A stretch of 64,000 nucleotides of DNA from Parachlamydiales bacterium (GCA_003153295.1 PLXY01000012.1:1-64000), one strand, 5' to 3'. Counted from the stretch's first letter, positions 26,321 to 35,978 are shown. The notes: generated by a model not told the origin, from the sequence alone. Translations and numbers: made by a program.

Positions 26321-28360
26321 ATGATAAAAAACTTTATCTCTTATTTCCTATTGGGAACTTTAACCTATTGCTATGGAGAAGGACAAATGCCAGTACAGGT
26401 AGAACAAAAACCCCGTATTCAAAATGAGGTAGTCTCATCATTCCCCTTAACAGTAGAAGCCATGGAAAAAACCTTTCAACAAGCTAAAAGTGAAGCTATT
26501 GCCAAGATTCAACAAATTATTTCCATCGCTCCAGAGAAACGCAATTTTGAAAATACGGTCAGAGAATACGATAGAGCGTTTGCTAATTTTAATATTCCCT
26601 GTGCCGTTATAAGCACCCTTCAAATGGTTCTTCCTGATGAGGCTTTGCGAAATAAGGCTGAAGAAACCATCAAGGCGTTTAATGCAGCAGCCATTGATCT
26701 TTTTGAAAGCAATAAAGACATCTATCAAGTGATTAAGCACTACCACAACACTTCAAAAGAAAAATTAAATGGTGAGCGCACAGAATATCTCACAAATTAT
26801 TTATCCGCGGGCCACAGAGCCGGTTTGGATTTGGAAGAACAAGCTTTTAAACAAATGATCGAGTTTAAGAAAAAGATCGATTTGCTCAGTATTGAATTTA
26901 GCACAAACATCGCAAACGATAAATCAGCGCTTCCTGTCACACGAGAAGGTCTCTCAGGAATAGATGAAGATTTTATCCAGAGTTTAAAGCAAGAAGGCGA
27001 CCGTTATATCCTGCTATGCGACTACCCGACTCGAGCGCAAGTCATGGAAAATTGCTCGGTGGAGTCAACACGACGTGATTATCGCCAAGTTTCTAATAAC
27101 CGTGCATTTCCACAAAATTTAACTCTGTTAATGGAATTGATTAACTGCCGCGATGAATTGGCCCATCTCTTGGGAAATAACAGTTTCGCTGATCTCGATA
27201 TTGCCCCAGAAATGGCGAAAACATCCGGCCGCGTTGAAAAATTTTTAGATGAATTATTCCCTAAGGCCGCAGCAAAAGCAAAAAATGAATGGGCGCTCCT
27301 TCTACAAAACTTACCTGAGTCTGTTACGCTGACCTCTGACGGTAAAGTTAAACCCTGGGATGAAGCCTATCTCTCCAATCAATACGTAAAAAAGCACTTA
27401 AATGTAGACCATGAGAAGATCGCAGAATATTTTCCTTTTGAAACAGCAGTCCAAGGATTGTTATCTGTGTTTGGGAAGTTTTTAAATCTTGAGTTTCAGT
27501 TCATCCCAGGTCAAACTTTCTGGGATCCTTCCGTTCAACTCATTGAAGTCCGTCAAAAGGGGACTCTAATCGGACATCTTCTCTTGGATTTATTTCCCCG
27601 TGAAAGTAAATTTTCTCATGCTTGCTGCAATTCGCTTGTACCTCGGATGAGTCTCGATGAAGGAAAGAGCTATCAGCCGGCCCTTGCTATTATCATCGCG
27701 AATTTTTCAAAATCCACCGCAACAAAACCTTCTCTTCTCAAGCATAGTGAACTTGAAACGTTATTCCATGAATTTGGCCATGCGATGCATGCCTTATTAG
27801 GAATTGCTGAAATGCCTAAAAAAGCAGCTTATCATACGACGATGGATTTCGTGGAAATGCCCTCGCAGCTTTTTGAAGAATGGATATGGGATTCCAAAAT
27901 CCTAAAGCTGATCAGCCGCCATTATCAAACAGGAAAACCCCTTCCCGATGATCTCATTGAAAGCTTGGTTAAAACCAAAGATTTCGATGAAGGAAGATTT
28001 TTGACCCGGCAGGTATCCTTGGCTCGAACATCGCTAAACTGTTTCAAGCCTGGGAAAAACAAAGATCTTGTTCAACTACAAAAAGAGATTTATGATACCG
28101 GTTTTAAAATGGTCTCCTACGATCCCGAAAATCATTTTCTTTGTTCCTTTGGACATCTCACAGATTACGGCGCTAAATACTACAGCTACCTCTGGTCTAA
28201 AGAATTGGCTAAAAAATTCATCGCCTATATCAATACTCACGGCGGACCTTTGGATGCTGCTGTAGGGCAACGATACACATCAAAAGTGATTGGGAAAGGC
28301 GGCAGCTGCGACCCTAATATTTTAATTACGGACTTTCTGACAGAAGAGCCTAAAAAATAA
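26321..28360 (+). CDS. M3-family oligoendopeptidase (thimet/PepF-like)
   Basis: A 679-residue zinc metallopeptidase. The active-site helix HEFGHAMH is at about 483-490, with the second-helix ligand in the FVEMPSQLFEEW segment about 25 residues later, as in the M3A branch. It cuts peptides shorter than about 20 residues. The N-terminus has a plausible signal peptide (MIKNFISYFLLGTLTYCYG), so it may work in the periplasm next to OppA rather than in the cytosol, which is less usual for this family. It is probably co-transcribed with oppA. Two hairpins follow the stop. Confidence 0.9.
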   Translation: MIKNFISYFLLGTLTYCYGEGQMPVQVEQKPRIQNEVVSSFPLTVEAMEKTFQQAKSEAIAKIQQIISIAPEKRNFENTVREYDRAFANFNIPCAVISTLQMVLPDEALRNKAEETIKAFNAAAIDLFESNKDIYQVIKHYHNTSKEKLNGERTEYLTNYLSAGHRAGLDLEEQAFKQMIEFKKKIDLLSIEFSTNIANDKSALPVTREGLSGIDEDFIQSLKQEGDRYILLCDYPTRAQVMENCSVESTRRDYRQVSNNRAFPQNLTLLMELINCRDELAHLLGNNSFADLDIAPEMAKTSGRVEKFLDELFPKAAAKAKNEWALLLQNLPESVTLTSDGKVKPWDEAYLSNQYVKKHLNVDHEKIAEYFPFETAVQGLLSVFGKFLNLEFQFIPGQTFWDPSVQLIEVRQKGTLIGHLLLDLFPRESKFSHACCNSLVPRMSLDEGKSYQPALAIIIANFSKSTATKPSLLKHSELETLFHEFGHAMHALLGIAEMPKKAAYHTTMDFVEMPSQLFEEWIWDSKILKLISRHYQTGKPLPDDLIESLVKTKDFDEGRFLTRQVSLARTSLNCFKPGKNKDLVQLQKEIYDTGFKMVSYDPENHFLCSFGHLTDYGAKYYSYLWSKELAKKFIAYINTHGGPLDAAVGQRYTSKVIGKGGSCDPNILITDFLTEEPKK

Positions 28361-28377
28361 CCCATTTAAGTTTGACA

Positions 28378-28404
28378 TGTCGATTTTTTTAAGAAAAATC
28401 GACA
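28378..28404 (+). terminator. Terminator hairpin after the M3 peptidase
   Basis: TGTCGATTTTT and AAAAATCGACA form an 11-bp stem with a 5-nt loop, followed by CGTTTTTG. It lies 17 bp after the stop codon. Confidence 0.75.
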
Positions 28405-28414
28405 CGTTTTTGAA

Positions 28415-28437
28415 GCATGTCGATTGAATCGACATGC
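28415..28437. repeat. Near-perfect palindrome between convergent genes
   Basis: GCATGTCGATT, one central base, then AATCGACATGC. It repeats the TGTCGATT word of the adjacent terminator and lies 22 bp before the trpS stop. It may terminate trpS or be a duplicated terminator arm. Confidence 0.7.
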
Positions 28438-28458
28438 TCTAACAAAAAAGCGGACATT

Positions 28459-29706
28459 TCACTTGGATCGAAAATAAGGATCGAAATGAAAACCTAAATG
28501 TTGATCTTCATGGGTAGCGGCAAGGGCTTCTTTCGGATGCCGCGCATGGTCAAAATCACGGTGGGGATTCATAAAGCGCTGAACAATTTCTGGAGTCACT
28601 TGTGCGCGTGCTTCTTGATGCTCTTTCAATATTTTACCGATCACTTCGATGGCTTTCTTTTTAACTTCGGATGTCATCATCCTTCCAGCTTTATACTCAT
28701 GGGCGATATGTTTTAATTCGGTATCGCTATCGAGAAAATAAAGTAAATAATGATAAGCGACATCGACTTCAAGGTTAGCTCCCTTCTCGATATGTTCTTG
28801 TTTTGTCATGCCGCCGCCCGAAAACGCTTTCTCTCGGATCTTACGAGATAAGGTATCTTGAGAATCGCTCATAAAAATCACCTCTTTATGACCGGTAGAA
28901 CTAGCTTTATCATGAGCATGTTCAAGACTAGGTAAAAAGCGGGACTGAATCGTTGCCGGTTTGATATACCCCAGCTTTTGTGCAAGCTCGCGCGTCATGC
29001 GGAAATAAGGATACTGATCGATCGCCATCGGGACGAGGCAGAAGACTTGCCTGTCTTGGAAGATGTTTGCAAAAGAAGTGCTGAATGCAGGCGCTGCCTG
29101 AAAGCAAGGCCAGCTGAATTGACCGACGCTATTATTGAGATCTAACCCAAAGACTCCATGAATCGTGTTTCCGGAGATATGCTTCATGACCAATACAATA
29201 TTGCGATAGAAAGATCCTCCCACGGTCTCTAAATTGGAGAAAATCCAAGTCTTTTTAGGATTGAAACCACAGGCGATGATGTCTTTGGCATTTTCTTTAG
29301 TCAGCCGGTTCGCCTCATCAAGGGATAGATTGTCCTTAAAATAATATTTCTCATCATCGGTCATCTGAATCACAACGATGGCATTCAGCGCGTCTTGGAG
29401 ATATTTGGTGAACATAAAAGGCACCATATGCCCTAGGTGCAAAGATTCCGAGCTAGGGCCTCTGCCGGTATATAAATAAATTTCTTCTCCCTTCTCATAG
29501 GCGTTGAGAACTAGATCAAGGTCTTTATGAGAAAAAAAGATTCCACGGCGCAGCCAGGGATGGGCTTTTGTTTTTGTAACCTGCTCAAAACGACGGATTA
29601 AAGCTCCGTCGATCGGCTGACAGCCGAACTGCTTGATCAGCTTTGTGTAATCAATACCCGTTGACGAAGTCACTTCCCAAGGCGTAATCTTTGTGTCATC
29701 TTCCAT
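28459..29706 (-). CDS. trpS: Tryptophanyl-tRNA synthetase of the eukaryotic/archaeal type
   Basis: Charges tRNA-Trp. The 415-residue protein follows the eukaryotic cytosolic enzyme through its whole length: TGRGPSSESLHLGH (HIGH-type motif 89-93), VIQMTDDEKY, NAKDIIACGF, QAAPAFSTSF, AIDQYPYFRMTR, AFSGGG, VDVAY.YL. Bacterial TrpRS is shorter (about 330-350) and lacks these blocks. The second signature is KASST (267-271) in place of the animal KMSAS, with the lysine kept. There is no WHEP extension. Pathogenic Chlamydia carry a bacterial-type trpS, so this copy was probably acquired from a eukaryote or archaeon, or by way of another bacterium. AGGAAA lies about 10 nt before the ATG. Confidence 0.93.
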   Translation of the reverse strand: MEDDTKITPWEVTSSTGIDYTKLIKQFGCQPIDGALIRRFEQVTKTKAHPWLRRGIFFSHKDLDLVLNAYEKGEEIYLYTGRGPSSESLHLGHMVPFMFTKYLQDALNAIVVIQMTDDEKYYFKDNLSLDEANRLTKENAKDIIACGFNPKKTWIFSNLETVGGSFYRNIVLVMKHISGNTIHGVFGLDLNNSVGQFSWPCFQAAPAFSTSFANIFQDRQVFCLVPMAIDQYPYFRMTRELAQKLGYIKPATIQSRFLPSLEHAHDKASSTGHKEVIFMSDSQDTLSRKIREKAFSGGGMTKQEHIEKGANLEVDVAYHYLLYFLDSDTELKHIAHEYKAGRMMTSEVKKKAIEVIGKILKEHQEARAQVTPEIVQRFMNPHRDFDHARHPKEALAATHEDQHLGFHFDPYFRSK

Positions 29707-29745
29707 TGTCGCTGTTTTCCTATGGGAATTCTTTTTTATTCACTC

Positions 29746-29773
29746 TTGCATTATGTTGCCGAATCTGTATATT
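29746..29773 (+). promoter_or_regulatory. Putative pknD promoter with leaderless start
   Basis: TTGCAT, a 16-nt spacer, then TATATT ending 7 nt before the ATG at 29781. No Shine-Dalgarno is present. Confidence 0.45.
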
Positions 29774-29780
29774 TTGAGCA

Positions 29781-32426
29781 ATGGATGTTGGTAATTATAA
29801 ATTAATTCATAGTTTGGGCAAAGGCGGCATGGGCGAGGTATTCCTGGCCTATGATAACGCTTGCCAGCGGCAGGTCGCTTTAAAGCAGATCAGAGACGAT
29901 CTGCAGAAGTATAAATCAATCCAAGGTCGGTTTTTACGCGAGGCTCACATCGCTGCCAAACTGGCGCATCCTTCGATCGTTCCGATTTTTTCCATCTACG
30001 AGCAAAGCGATGCGGTCTATTATACAATGCCGTATGTCGAAGGCGAGACCCTTAAGCAAATTTTAAAAATCTCGAAACCGACCGATCAAAAAGTGGCGAT
30101 CTCTTCTTTGATGAGGATCTTTTTAAGCATCTGCCAAGGGGTTGCTTATTGCCATTCTAAAAGAATCTTACATCGAGATCTAAAACCTGAAAATATCATG
30201 GTCGGAAAGTTTGGGGAAGTTTTGATCCTCGACTGGGGACTGGCGGAGTATATCGATCAGCCTGATATTGAAGCGGAAAATGAGGATATCCCCCATTTAA
30301 AATCCCCTCATCTGACAAGACCTGGGAAGGTCGTCGGAACACTGGCCTATTTGGCCCCTGAAAGGGCCCTTCCAGAACCGGCTTCTGAGCAGACCGATCT
30401 TTATGCCTTAGGAGTCATCCTCTACCAAATTTTAACTCTCAAGCTGCCGTTCAAACGGATCGATGTCGAGACCTTTCAAAAAATGTGGTCGTATGAAGAA
30501 CTGATGAACCCTATCGAGGCAGCGCCCTACCGAGATATTCCCCATGCGCTCAATCAAATCGTCAAGAAATGCCTCCAGCCGATGAAGGAATTAAGATACA
30601 AGAAGGTCGTTGATCTGATCGCTGACTTAGAAGGTTTCATGGAAGGAAGGCCCGAATGGGTCCCTGTGCAAGAGTTAAAAATCGATCAAAAGGAAGATTG
30701 GGAATTCCAAGAGAACGTCCTGCTTGCTAAACACATCGCCATTACACGTTCCACAGAAGTGATGGAATGGGTCAACTTAATGATTTCTAAGGGGTCGTTT
30801 GCTGGAAATACAAAAGTCGAAGCTTTCATTCGTTTAGGTAAGAATAGCGGTGGTATTGGTTTCCTGCTCAATATCCCTGAAGCCGGAGAAAGGCAAGATC
30901 TCATGGACGGATATTGCATCTGGATCGGCTCGCAGGACCATCCTGGATGTAAATTATTCCGGTGCAACATCGAAGTCATGGAAGCCAGCAATGTTTTTTT
31001 ACAGCCTGAAATCTGGCATCTGATCCGCGTAGAAAAGACCGATAGCCATCTCTATGTTTTCATTGATGATGTGCTCAAGTGCCACTACATTAGCCACACG
31101 CCTCTCGGAGGAACTCACATTGGACTGCTCTTAAGGGATGCAGATCTAGAGCTTTCCCATTTGAAAGTTTTTATCGGAAGTCAAAATGTCACAGTGAGCT
31201 GCTTAGCGATTCCGGATGCTTTTTTGGCGAGTAAAGATTATGCCAAAGCTCTCATCGAATACCGAAGAATCTCCACGTCATTTCCAGGCCGTACAGAAGG
31301 GCGTGAAGCGCTTTTCCGTTCGGGAGTCACACTCCTGGAAGCAGGAGTGGCCAGTCATAAACCGCGGGCTCGCGCGCAGCTTCTAAGCGCTGCCTTAGAA
31401 GAATTCGGAAAACTCCGCAGCACGGCGGGGGCGCCTTTAGAATACTTGGGCAAATCGCTCGTCTATAATGTCATGGGGGAGATCGAAGAAGAGGCCAAGT
31501 GTTTGGAATTAGCTATCCGGAAATATCCCGGCCATCCGCTTTTTCCGCGGCTTGTCGAACATGTCATCTTCCGTTTGCATGAATCATCTTCGCATGACCG
31601 GCTTGCAGCTTACCACTTTGCTCTTTTAACCTTGCGACACTTGCCGCAAATTTATGCGCTTCCTGATCATCAAAAACTCATCGACAGCATGCGAGACAAT
31701 TGGGAAGCCCTTCCCTATTTCAATCGAGATGCTGTGGCTGTCCAGCTTGCCTTTTTCTTAGCCCGTCCTATCCCGCTTCTTGAGATTATTGAGACGGGGC
31801 CTCACATCGAAGACGCCTTCTATGCTCTTTTAGGGCTGGGCTGCTTTAATCTGATCAAAGAAAATCCTCGCCTCGCTGATTTTCCTTCTATTCAAACAGC
31901 GGTTCAAAATCGAGGCTTGAAAGCGGCTCTTAAAACCGATGTCCAAGATGCGCGGCTGCTTCATTACCTTTTCCAAACAGCCATCGATACAGGCCATGCG
32001 AAAGATATCGTCCCTTATGTGAAGGACGATATCTTAAAACTGTGGGCGCTTTTGTTAACTGATCAATGGAAAGAAGCGTGGGCTATTTTTGAAAAATATC
32101 CGCTGGAACAACTCTCTTTGGAAACATCACCGCTCTTTCCGCTTTATGGATGCTACCTCCGCGCAACGGAAGGCGAAGCGATCGCCTTAGCCCATTTCAA
32201 TGCTGTGTTAGATATGCCGTATCCCCGCACTTCTTCGTTGTTGGGACTTTATTTAACGGGAAAGATTGATCTGAGTAGAGGTTGGATAGAACATGCCCTG
32301 CTTTGGGAAAAAATGCAGCTTTATCGACAATTGATGCTATTTTATCACGCTGCTGGTAAACCTAAAGAAAAAGAAAAGTTTTTAAAAGGGCTCAAAAAAC
32401 TCAAACATGCAGCAGAAAATCGTTGA
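29781..32426 (+). CDS. pknD: Serine/threonine protein kinase PknD
   Basis: An 881-residue Hanks-type kinase. The N-terminal domain has the glycine loop LGKGGMGEV (12-20), catalytic Lys35, HRDLKPEN (131-138), a DWG metal motif (151-153) in place of DFG, and a GTLAYLAPE substrate loop. The long C-terminal part (from about 300) has a lectin/LamG-like beta region and helical repeats; no membrane segment is obvious. In Chlamydia pknD lies next to valS and the V-ATPase operon, and the same set occurs in this window with accessory genes inserted. PknD phosphorylates chlamydial proteins; its targets here are unknown. It overlaps the next gene by 20 bp. Confidence 0.93.
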   Translation: MDVGNYKLIHSLGKGGMGEVFLAYDNACQRQVALKQIRDDLQKYKSIQGRFLREAHIAAKLAHPSIVPIFSIYEQSDAVYYTMPYVEGETLKQILKISKPTDQKVAISSLMRIFLSICQGVAYCHSKRILHRDLKPENIMVGKFGEVLILDWGLAEYIDQPDIEAENEDIPHLKSPHLTRPGKVVGTLAYLAPERALPEPASEQTDLYALGVILYQILTLKLPFKRIDVETFQKMWSYEELMNPIEAAPYRDIPHALNQIVKKCLQPMKELRYKKVVDLIADLEGFMEGRPEWVPVQELKIDQKEDWEFQENVLLAKHIAITRSTEVMEWVNLMISKGSFAGNTKVEAFIRLGKNSGGIGFLLNIPEAGERQDLMDGYCIWIGSQDHPGCKLFRCNIEVMEASNVFLQPEIWHLIRVEKTDSHLYVFIDDVLKCHYISHTPLGGTHIGLLLRDADLELSHLKVFIGSQNVTVSCLAIPDAFLASKDYAKALIEYRRISTSFPGRTEGREALFRSGVTLLEAGVASHKPRARAQLLSAALEEFGKLRSTAGAPLEYLGKSLVYNVMGEIEEEAKCLELAIRKYPGHPLFPRLVEHVIFRLHESSSHDRLAAYHFALLTLRHLPQIYALPDHQKLIDSMRDNWEALPYFNRDAVAVQLAFFLARPIPLLEIIETGPHIEDAFYALLGLGCFNLIKENPRLADFPSIQTAVQNRGLKAALKTDVQDARLLHYLFQTAIDTGHAKDIVPYVKDDILKLWALLLTDQWKEAWAIFEKYPLEQLSLETSPLFPLYGCYLRATEGEAIALAHFNAVLDMPYPRTSSLLGLYLTGKIDLSRGWIEHALLWEKMQLYRQLMLFYHAAGKPKEKEKFLKGLKKLKHAAENR

Positions 32427-33891
32427 TGTTCTCATTGTCGGCGCAGGGCCTACGGGTCTAACGCTTGCCTGTGAACTTAAGAGGCGGGGCATTGAAATCC
32501 GCCTCATCGATCAACTCCCCGCCCGCACCACCCAATCTAGGGCCTTAGGACTCCAAGCCCGTTCTTTAGAGGTGTTTGAAAAAATGGGAGTGCTCGACCA
32601 GGTCCTGGATCGCGGACTTCCCGTCGACACTGTCCACCTCTATGAAAAAGGAAAACAGATCGGCATGACGAGCCTTTCAATCCTTTCCATTGCCTACCCC
32701 TTTGTTTTGATCATTCCTCAAGCCGATACGGAAGAAATTTTGAATGACCGTTTGCAACAGCTGGGCGGACAGGTCGAACGGAGCTTGACTCTTGTATCGC
32801 TCCGGGGAAATCAAGCAAAAATTGCCCATGCCTCTGGAGAAATAGAGACCGTCACAGCAACTTGGATCATCGGCTGCGATGGCGCCCATAGCGCGATCCG
32901 GCATTCTTTAAATATCCCTTTCAAAGGAACAAAATTTGCTGAGAACTTTGCCCTGGCAGATGTCACCATCCCTGATTGTCCATTGTCACGCAGAGACATC
33001 CATGCTTTTTTAAGTTCCAAGGGCATTTTAGGCTTCATTGCTCTTCCAAAAAAAAATCAATTCCGTCTCATCACCACTTTCCATGACGAGACAAAGACCG
33101 CAGATCTTAAGATCCCTTTTCTAGAAAAGATCATTCGGCAGCGGTCAAAGCTTTCTCTTTCTATTCAAGACCTTCAGTGGGCTTCCATGTTCACGATCCA
33201 CCGCCGGATTGTTCCACGGATGTCTCAAGGATTTGTTTTCCTCTGCGGCGATGCTGCGCATATTCACAGCCCGGCCGGCGGACAAGGGCTCAACATTGGA
33301 ATCCAGGATGCTTTCAATCTTGCCTGGAAATTAGCGCTTGTCCACCAAGGACATGCTAGACCCGAACTTCTGGAGACTTATCAAGAAGAAAGGCACCCCA
33401 TCGCCCGCAATACATTATGGGGAACGACCTTTGCGACATTTTTTATTTCGACTCCTTACCGCTTTCTCCGCCATATTTTCTTCAAGGGGCTCGGATACCT
33501 TTTCAAATCGAGCTTTTTCCGTAAACAATTCGCTGCGACTCTTGCAGAAGTCAGGACTCATTACAAATACAGCAGTCTTTCTTGGCAGTCCTTTGCTGAT
33601 ATTTTTTGGAAAGGCCCCAAGCCCGGTCAACGCGCTCCTCTGCTGGAGAATGCCGATGAACCCCGCTTCATTCTGCTGATTTTTGGAGCAGATGATTATA
33701 ATCCCGAACTTCCTTCTGAACTTTTTTCTATTCAACACCTCGCTCTTGACAGTGTGATGGCTCTACCCTACCGGGCTACTAAACCCTGTCTCTATCTCAT
33801 CCGGCCAGATGGATATCTGGCTTTCCGCACCCAATCGCTTCCTAAAGACTTAAAAAAGATTTTTAAATCGAATTTGCTCTTAAAAATATAA
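32407..33891 (+). CDS. FAD-dependent monooxygenase, aromatic hydroxylase family
   Basis: A 494-residue flavoprotein. The Rossmann motif GAGPTG is at 11-16 within VLIVGAGPTGLTLACEL, the middle motif includes GCDGAHS, and the second FAD site is GDAAHIHSPAGGQGLN from about 281. This is the p-hydroxybenzoate hydroxylase (PF01494) family, close to phenol or polyketide hydroxylases such as TfdB/MhpA. It inserts oxygen into an aromatic substrate with NAD(P)H. The substrate is unknown. It starts inside the 3' end of pknD (20-bp overlap), suggesting translational coupling, although the functions look unrelated. Confidence 0.88.
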   Translation: MQQKIVDVLIVGAGPTGLTLACELKRRGIEIRLIDQLPARTTQSRALGLQARSLEVFEKMGVLDQVLDRGLPVDTVHLYEKGKQIGMTSLSILSIAYPFVLIIPQADTEEILNDRLQQLGGQVERSLTLVSLRGNQAKIAHASGEIETVTATWIIGCDGAHSAIRHSLNIPFKGTKFAENFALADVTIPDCPLSRRDIHAFLSSKGILGFIALPKKNQFRLITTFHDETKTADLKIPFLEKIIRQRSKLSLSIQDLQWASMFTIHRRIVPRMSQGFVFLCGDAAHIHSPAGGQGLNIGIQDAFNLAWKLALVHQGHARPELLETYQEERHPIARNTLWGTTFATFFISTPYRFLRHIFFKGLGYLFKSSFFRKQFAATLAEVRTHYKYSSLSWQSFADIFWKGPKPGQRAPLLENADEPRFILLIFGADDYNPELPSELFSIQHLALDSVMALPYRATKPCLYLIRPDGYLAFRTQSLPKDLKKIFKSNLLLKI

Positions 33892-33946
33892 AGTAAAATT
33901 TTTAGTTTCTATAAAAAAGTTACTCCCTAACATACCCATTTATTGG

Positions 33947-33952
33947 TATAAT
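33947..33952 (+). promoter_or_regulatory. Putative -10 box of the F-box/LRR gene (leaderless start)
   Basis: A perfect TATAAT ends 6 nt before the ATG at 33959. No Shine-Dalgarno is present and the -35 region is weak. Confidence 0.45.
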
Positions 33953-33958
33953 ATTTGC

Positions 33959-34909
33959 ATGGCATCAAGGTTAGGATCGTCCTGGCAAAGAAATATAAGT
34001 TGCTTGTTTCAATTTTCTTTAAAAAAGACACCTTCTTTCAGTATTCAAAATCCTAAGATTACACAAAAAATTCACGGCCATTGGGTTGAACTTCCTGAGG
34101 AAATCCATCAATTGATTTTAGATTTTGTTGGAAATCCTACGCTGACAGCCCGGATTGATACACATTGTAGAAAACTTTCCCTTGCATCTCATACTTATCA
34201 GGTACTTCTCGATCGCTATGAAAGATATATATTTATCGCCTCTTACTTGAAATTGCCTGAAGTCGTGACAATTCCCATACCTCTGGAGTCGCCTACCCAA
34301 CATTCCTATCTCAAAGTCAAAGCACTCTACCGTGCTATTATCATGCGTGCTCAAAGATGGAAAATAAGCCTTGAGGCTATCCAAGCTCTCAAAGTGAAGT
34401 CCGGGCCGCTTTGCCCCACATTTTTTCTTCAGGTCAAAGAACTCATTCTAAAGGGAGAAAAAGCTGCTTTTTTTAGAGCCGTCAATGGCTTAATAAATCC
34501 CGCCTTGCCTTGGCCAGCGAAAGTGGAAGACGCACTTTACATAGGCGAAAGACGGATGCGAGCCGGCTTTATTTTGGTCATGCCCTTCCAGCTGAATTTG
34601 GAAGGCCTAGGCTTGACTCATCTCCCCCCTCAAATTGGTTTAATAAAAAGCATGACCTTACTCAATCTTAATAATAATCAATTGGCCTCTCTTCCTCCAG
34701 AAATGAAATCTTTGACCCAGCTCATGAATTTATCGCTGAGAGGTAATCCTCTTTCTGCAGAGAATGTAAAAGATATTTGCATGGCTCTCATAAGCCTCAA
34801 CACCGTCAATATCGACAATGCACAAGTGGCTTTAGCTGAGATGTTCAGAAAAGATTTTCCACAGATCCATTTGATTGTAACACAGATCCATACCGTCGCA
34901 GAAATGTAA
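33959..34909 (+). CDS. F-box-like/leucine-rich-repeat protein, candidate effector
   Basis: A 316-residue protein. Residues about 44-85 look like an F-box (ELPEEIHQLILDFVGN...LSLASHTYQVLL). The C-terminal third has two to three leucine-rich repeats (LGLTHLPPQI, LLNLNNNQLASLPPEM, LMNLSLRGNPLS). F-box plus LRR is the layout of substrate receptors of the eukaryotic SCF ubiquitin ligase; in bacteria such proteins are usually secreted to redirect host ubiquitylation. There is no Sec signal, which fits type III secretion. It is inserted in the conserved pknD-valS neighbourhood. Confidence 0.72.
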   Translation: MASRLGSSWQRNISCLFQFSLKKTPSFSIQNPKITQKIHGHWVELPEEIHQLILDFVGNPTLTARIDTHCRKLSLASHTYQVLLDRYERYIFIASYLKLPEVVTIPIPLESPTQHSYLKVKALYRAIIMRAQRWKISLEAIQALKVKSGPLCPTFFLQVKELILKGEKAAFFRAVNGLINPALPWPAKVEDALYIGERRMRAGFILVMPFQLNLEGLGLTHLPPQIGLIKSMTLLNLNNNQLASLPPEMKSLTQLMNLSLRGNPLSAENVKDICMALISLNTVNIDNAQVALAEMFRKDFPQIHLIVTQIHTVAEM

Positions 34910-34911
34910 CA

Positions 34912-35832
34912 TTATACTTTAACAAAATCCTGCTGAATATATCGTAATTTTAATGGAGGCTGACCTGGAAATGGCTCTCCTTTGACAATGCGATAAGCCT
35001 CATGCCAACCTTGAACAAGAAACTCCTTTGATATCCCTTTGGTACTATGCGGTGGAAGAACAAACGGAATAGTAATGCTAATAAAATCGAGGTCATCATG
35101 TCCCTTGGAATTATTCACCTCGAATAACTTGATCCAAACAGAATCTGACTGATTATCAAAAAACCAAAGTTGTTCAGGATCCTCTGCCTTCCTTCTGTTA
35201 TGAACAAGACGCTCTTCCTTGTTGAGTGTCTCACAATATCCCTCGTCGATGGAAACTCCATACCATCCCATACATGATAAAGGCCCCGGTTCGCGAAATG
35301 GTTTTAAAGAGGTCGATGCAACTTTGACCTCAATCTGTTCTTTAGTGATCTTATATACGCCCCGTACACGATCAACGATAAAAGGGATCTCGAACTTTTG
35401 ATCTTGATGTGTGAAACGTGCGATCACTTTTTCTCCATAAGGCATGTTTTGTAAAAAGACATCAAAAGTGGAATGTTTCAGTGTTTCCATCTGAGTAAAA
35501 AAGACGTTGTCGCGATGACTAAATGTGAGGGTGATCTGCCGAGCTTCAGCCCAATGAGCTGGAAGGATTTCTTTTGAAAAAAGCATCAATCCTTGAGCAT
35601 ATTTTTCAAACTGAGGAGGATACTGCTCATTGATACAAGGACATTTCCTGTCTTTAAAAATCCGGCTATAAAAAGGTGTTGAAGTTGCGATCGGATAATA
35701 GGTCAAAAATTTCCGGACGAGGTAAGCGATTATACTGACTAAAGCAAGGGCATAGATGACTTGTCTTGCATCGATTTTTTTATAACTAAAAAAGTTTTGA
35801 GGCGCAGAGGAATGGATAGATCCAATTGCCAT
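34912..35832 (-). CDS. Membrane-anchored hypothetical protein
   Basis: A 306-residue protein with one membrane helix at about 26-45 (VIYALALVSIIAYLVRKFL) and a soluble, beta-rich remainder containing the pair CPC at about 79-81. GGAGCC lies before the ATG (MAIGSIH). No domain was recognised. Its stop is 2 bp from that of the convergent F-box/LRR gene. It could be a periplasmic-facing or host-facing anchored protein. Confidence 0.6.
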   Translation of the reverse strand: MAIGSIHSSAPQNFFSYKKIDARQVIYALALVSIIAYLVRKFLTYYPIATSTPFYSRIFKDRKCPCINEQYPPQFEKYAQGLMLFSKEILPAHWAEARQITLTFSHRDNVFFTQMETLKHSTFDVFLQNMPYGEKVIARFTHQDQKFEIPFIVDRVRGVYKITKEQIEVKVASTSLKPFREPGPLSCMGWYGVSIDEGYCETLNKEERLVHNRRKAEDPEQLWFFDNQSDSVWIKLFEVNNSKGHDDLDFISITIPFVLPPHSTKGISKEFLVQGWHEAYRIVKGEPFPGQPPLKLRYIQQDFVKV

Positions 35833-35978
35833 AATGGCTCCTAAAAAAGATACTCTATTGTTTCTTTTTTAAAGAAAACTTGCAATGTTCTATTGTTTTA
35901 AAAAATCCAAAAAGGGTATAGTTCAATTATTGTATGCAAATATTGCCCTTGCTTTTACATAACAGTTCTTTGTCTAGC

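Noticed and set aside
28415-28437. tRNA or small RNA gene
   Set aside because: The fold is a single near-perfect palindrome with no cloverleaf features. I inspected the intergenic stretches for tRNA-like elements and saw none, though a covariance-model scan would be decisive.
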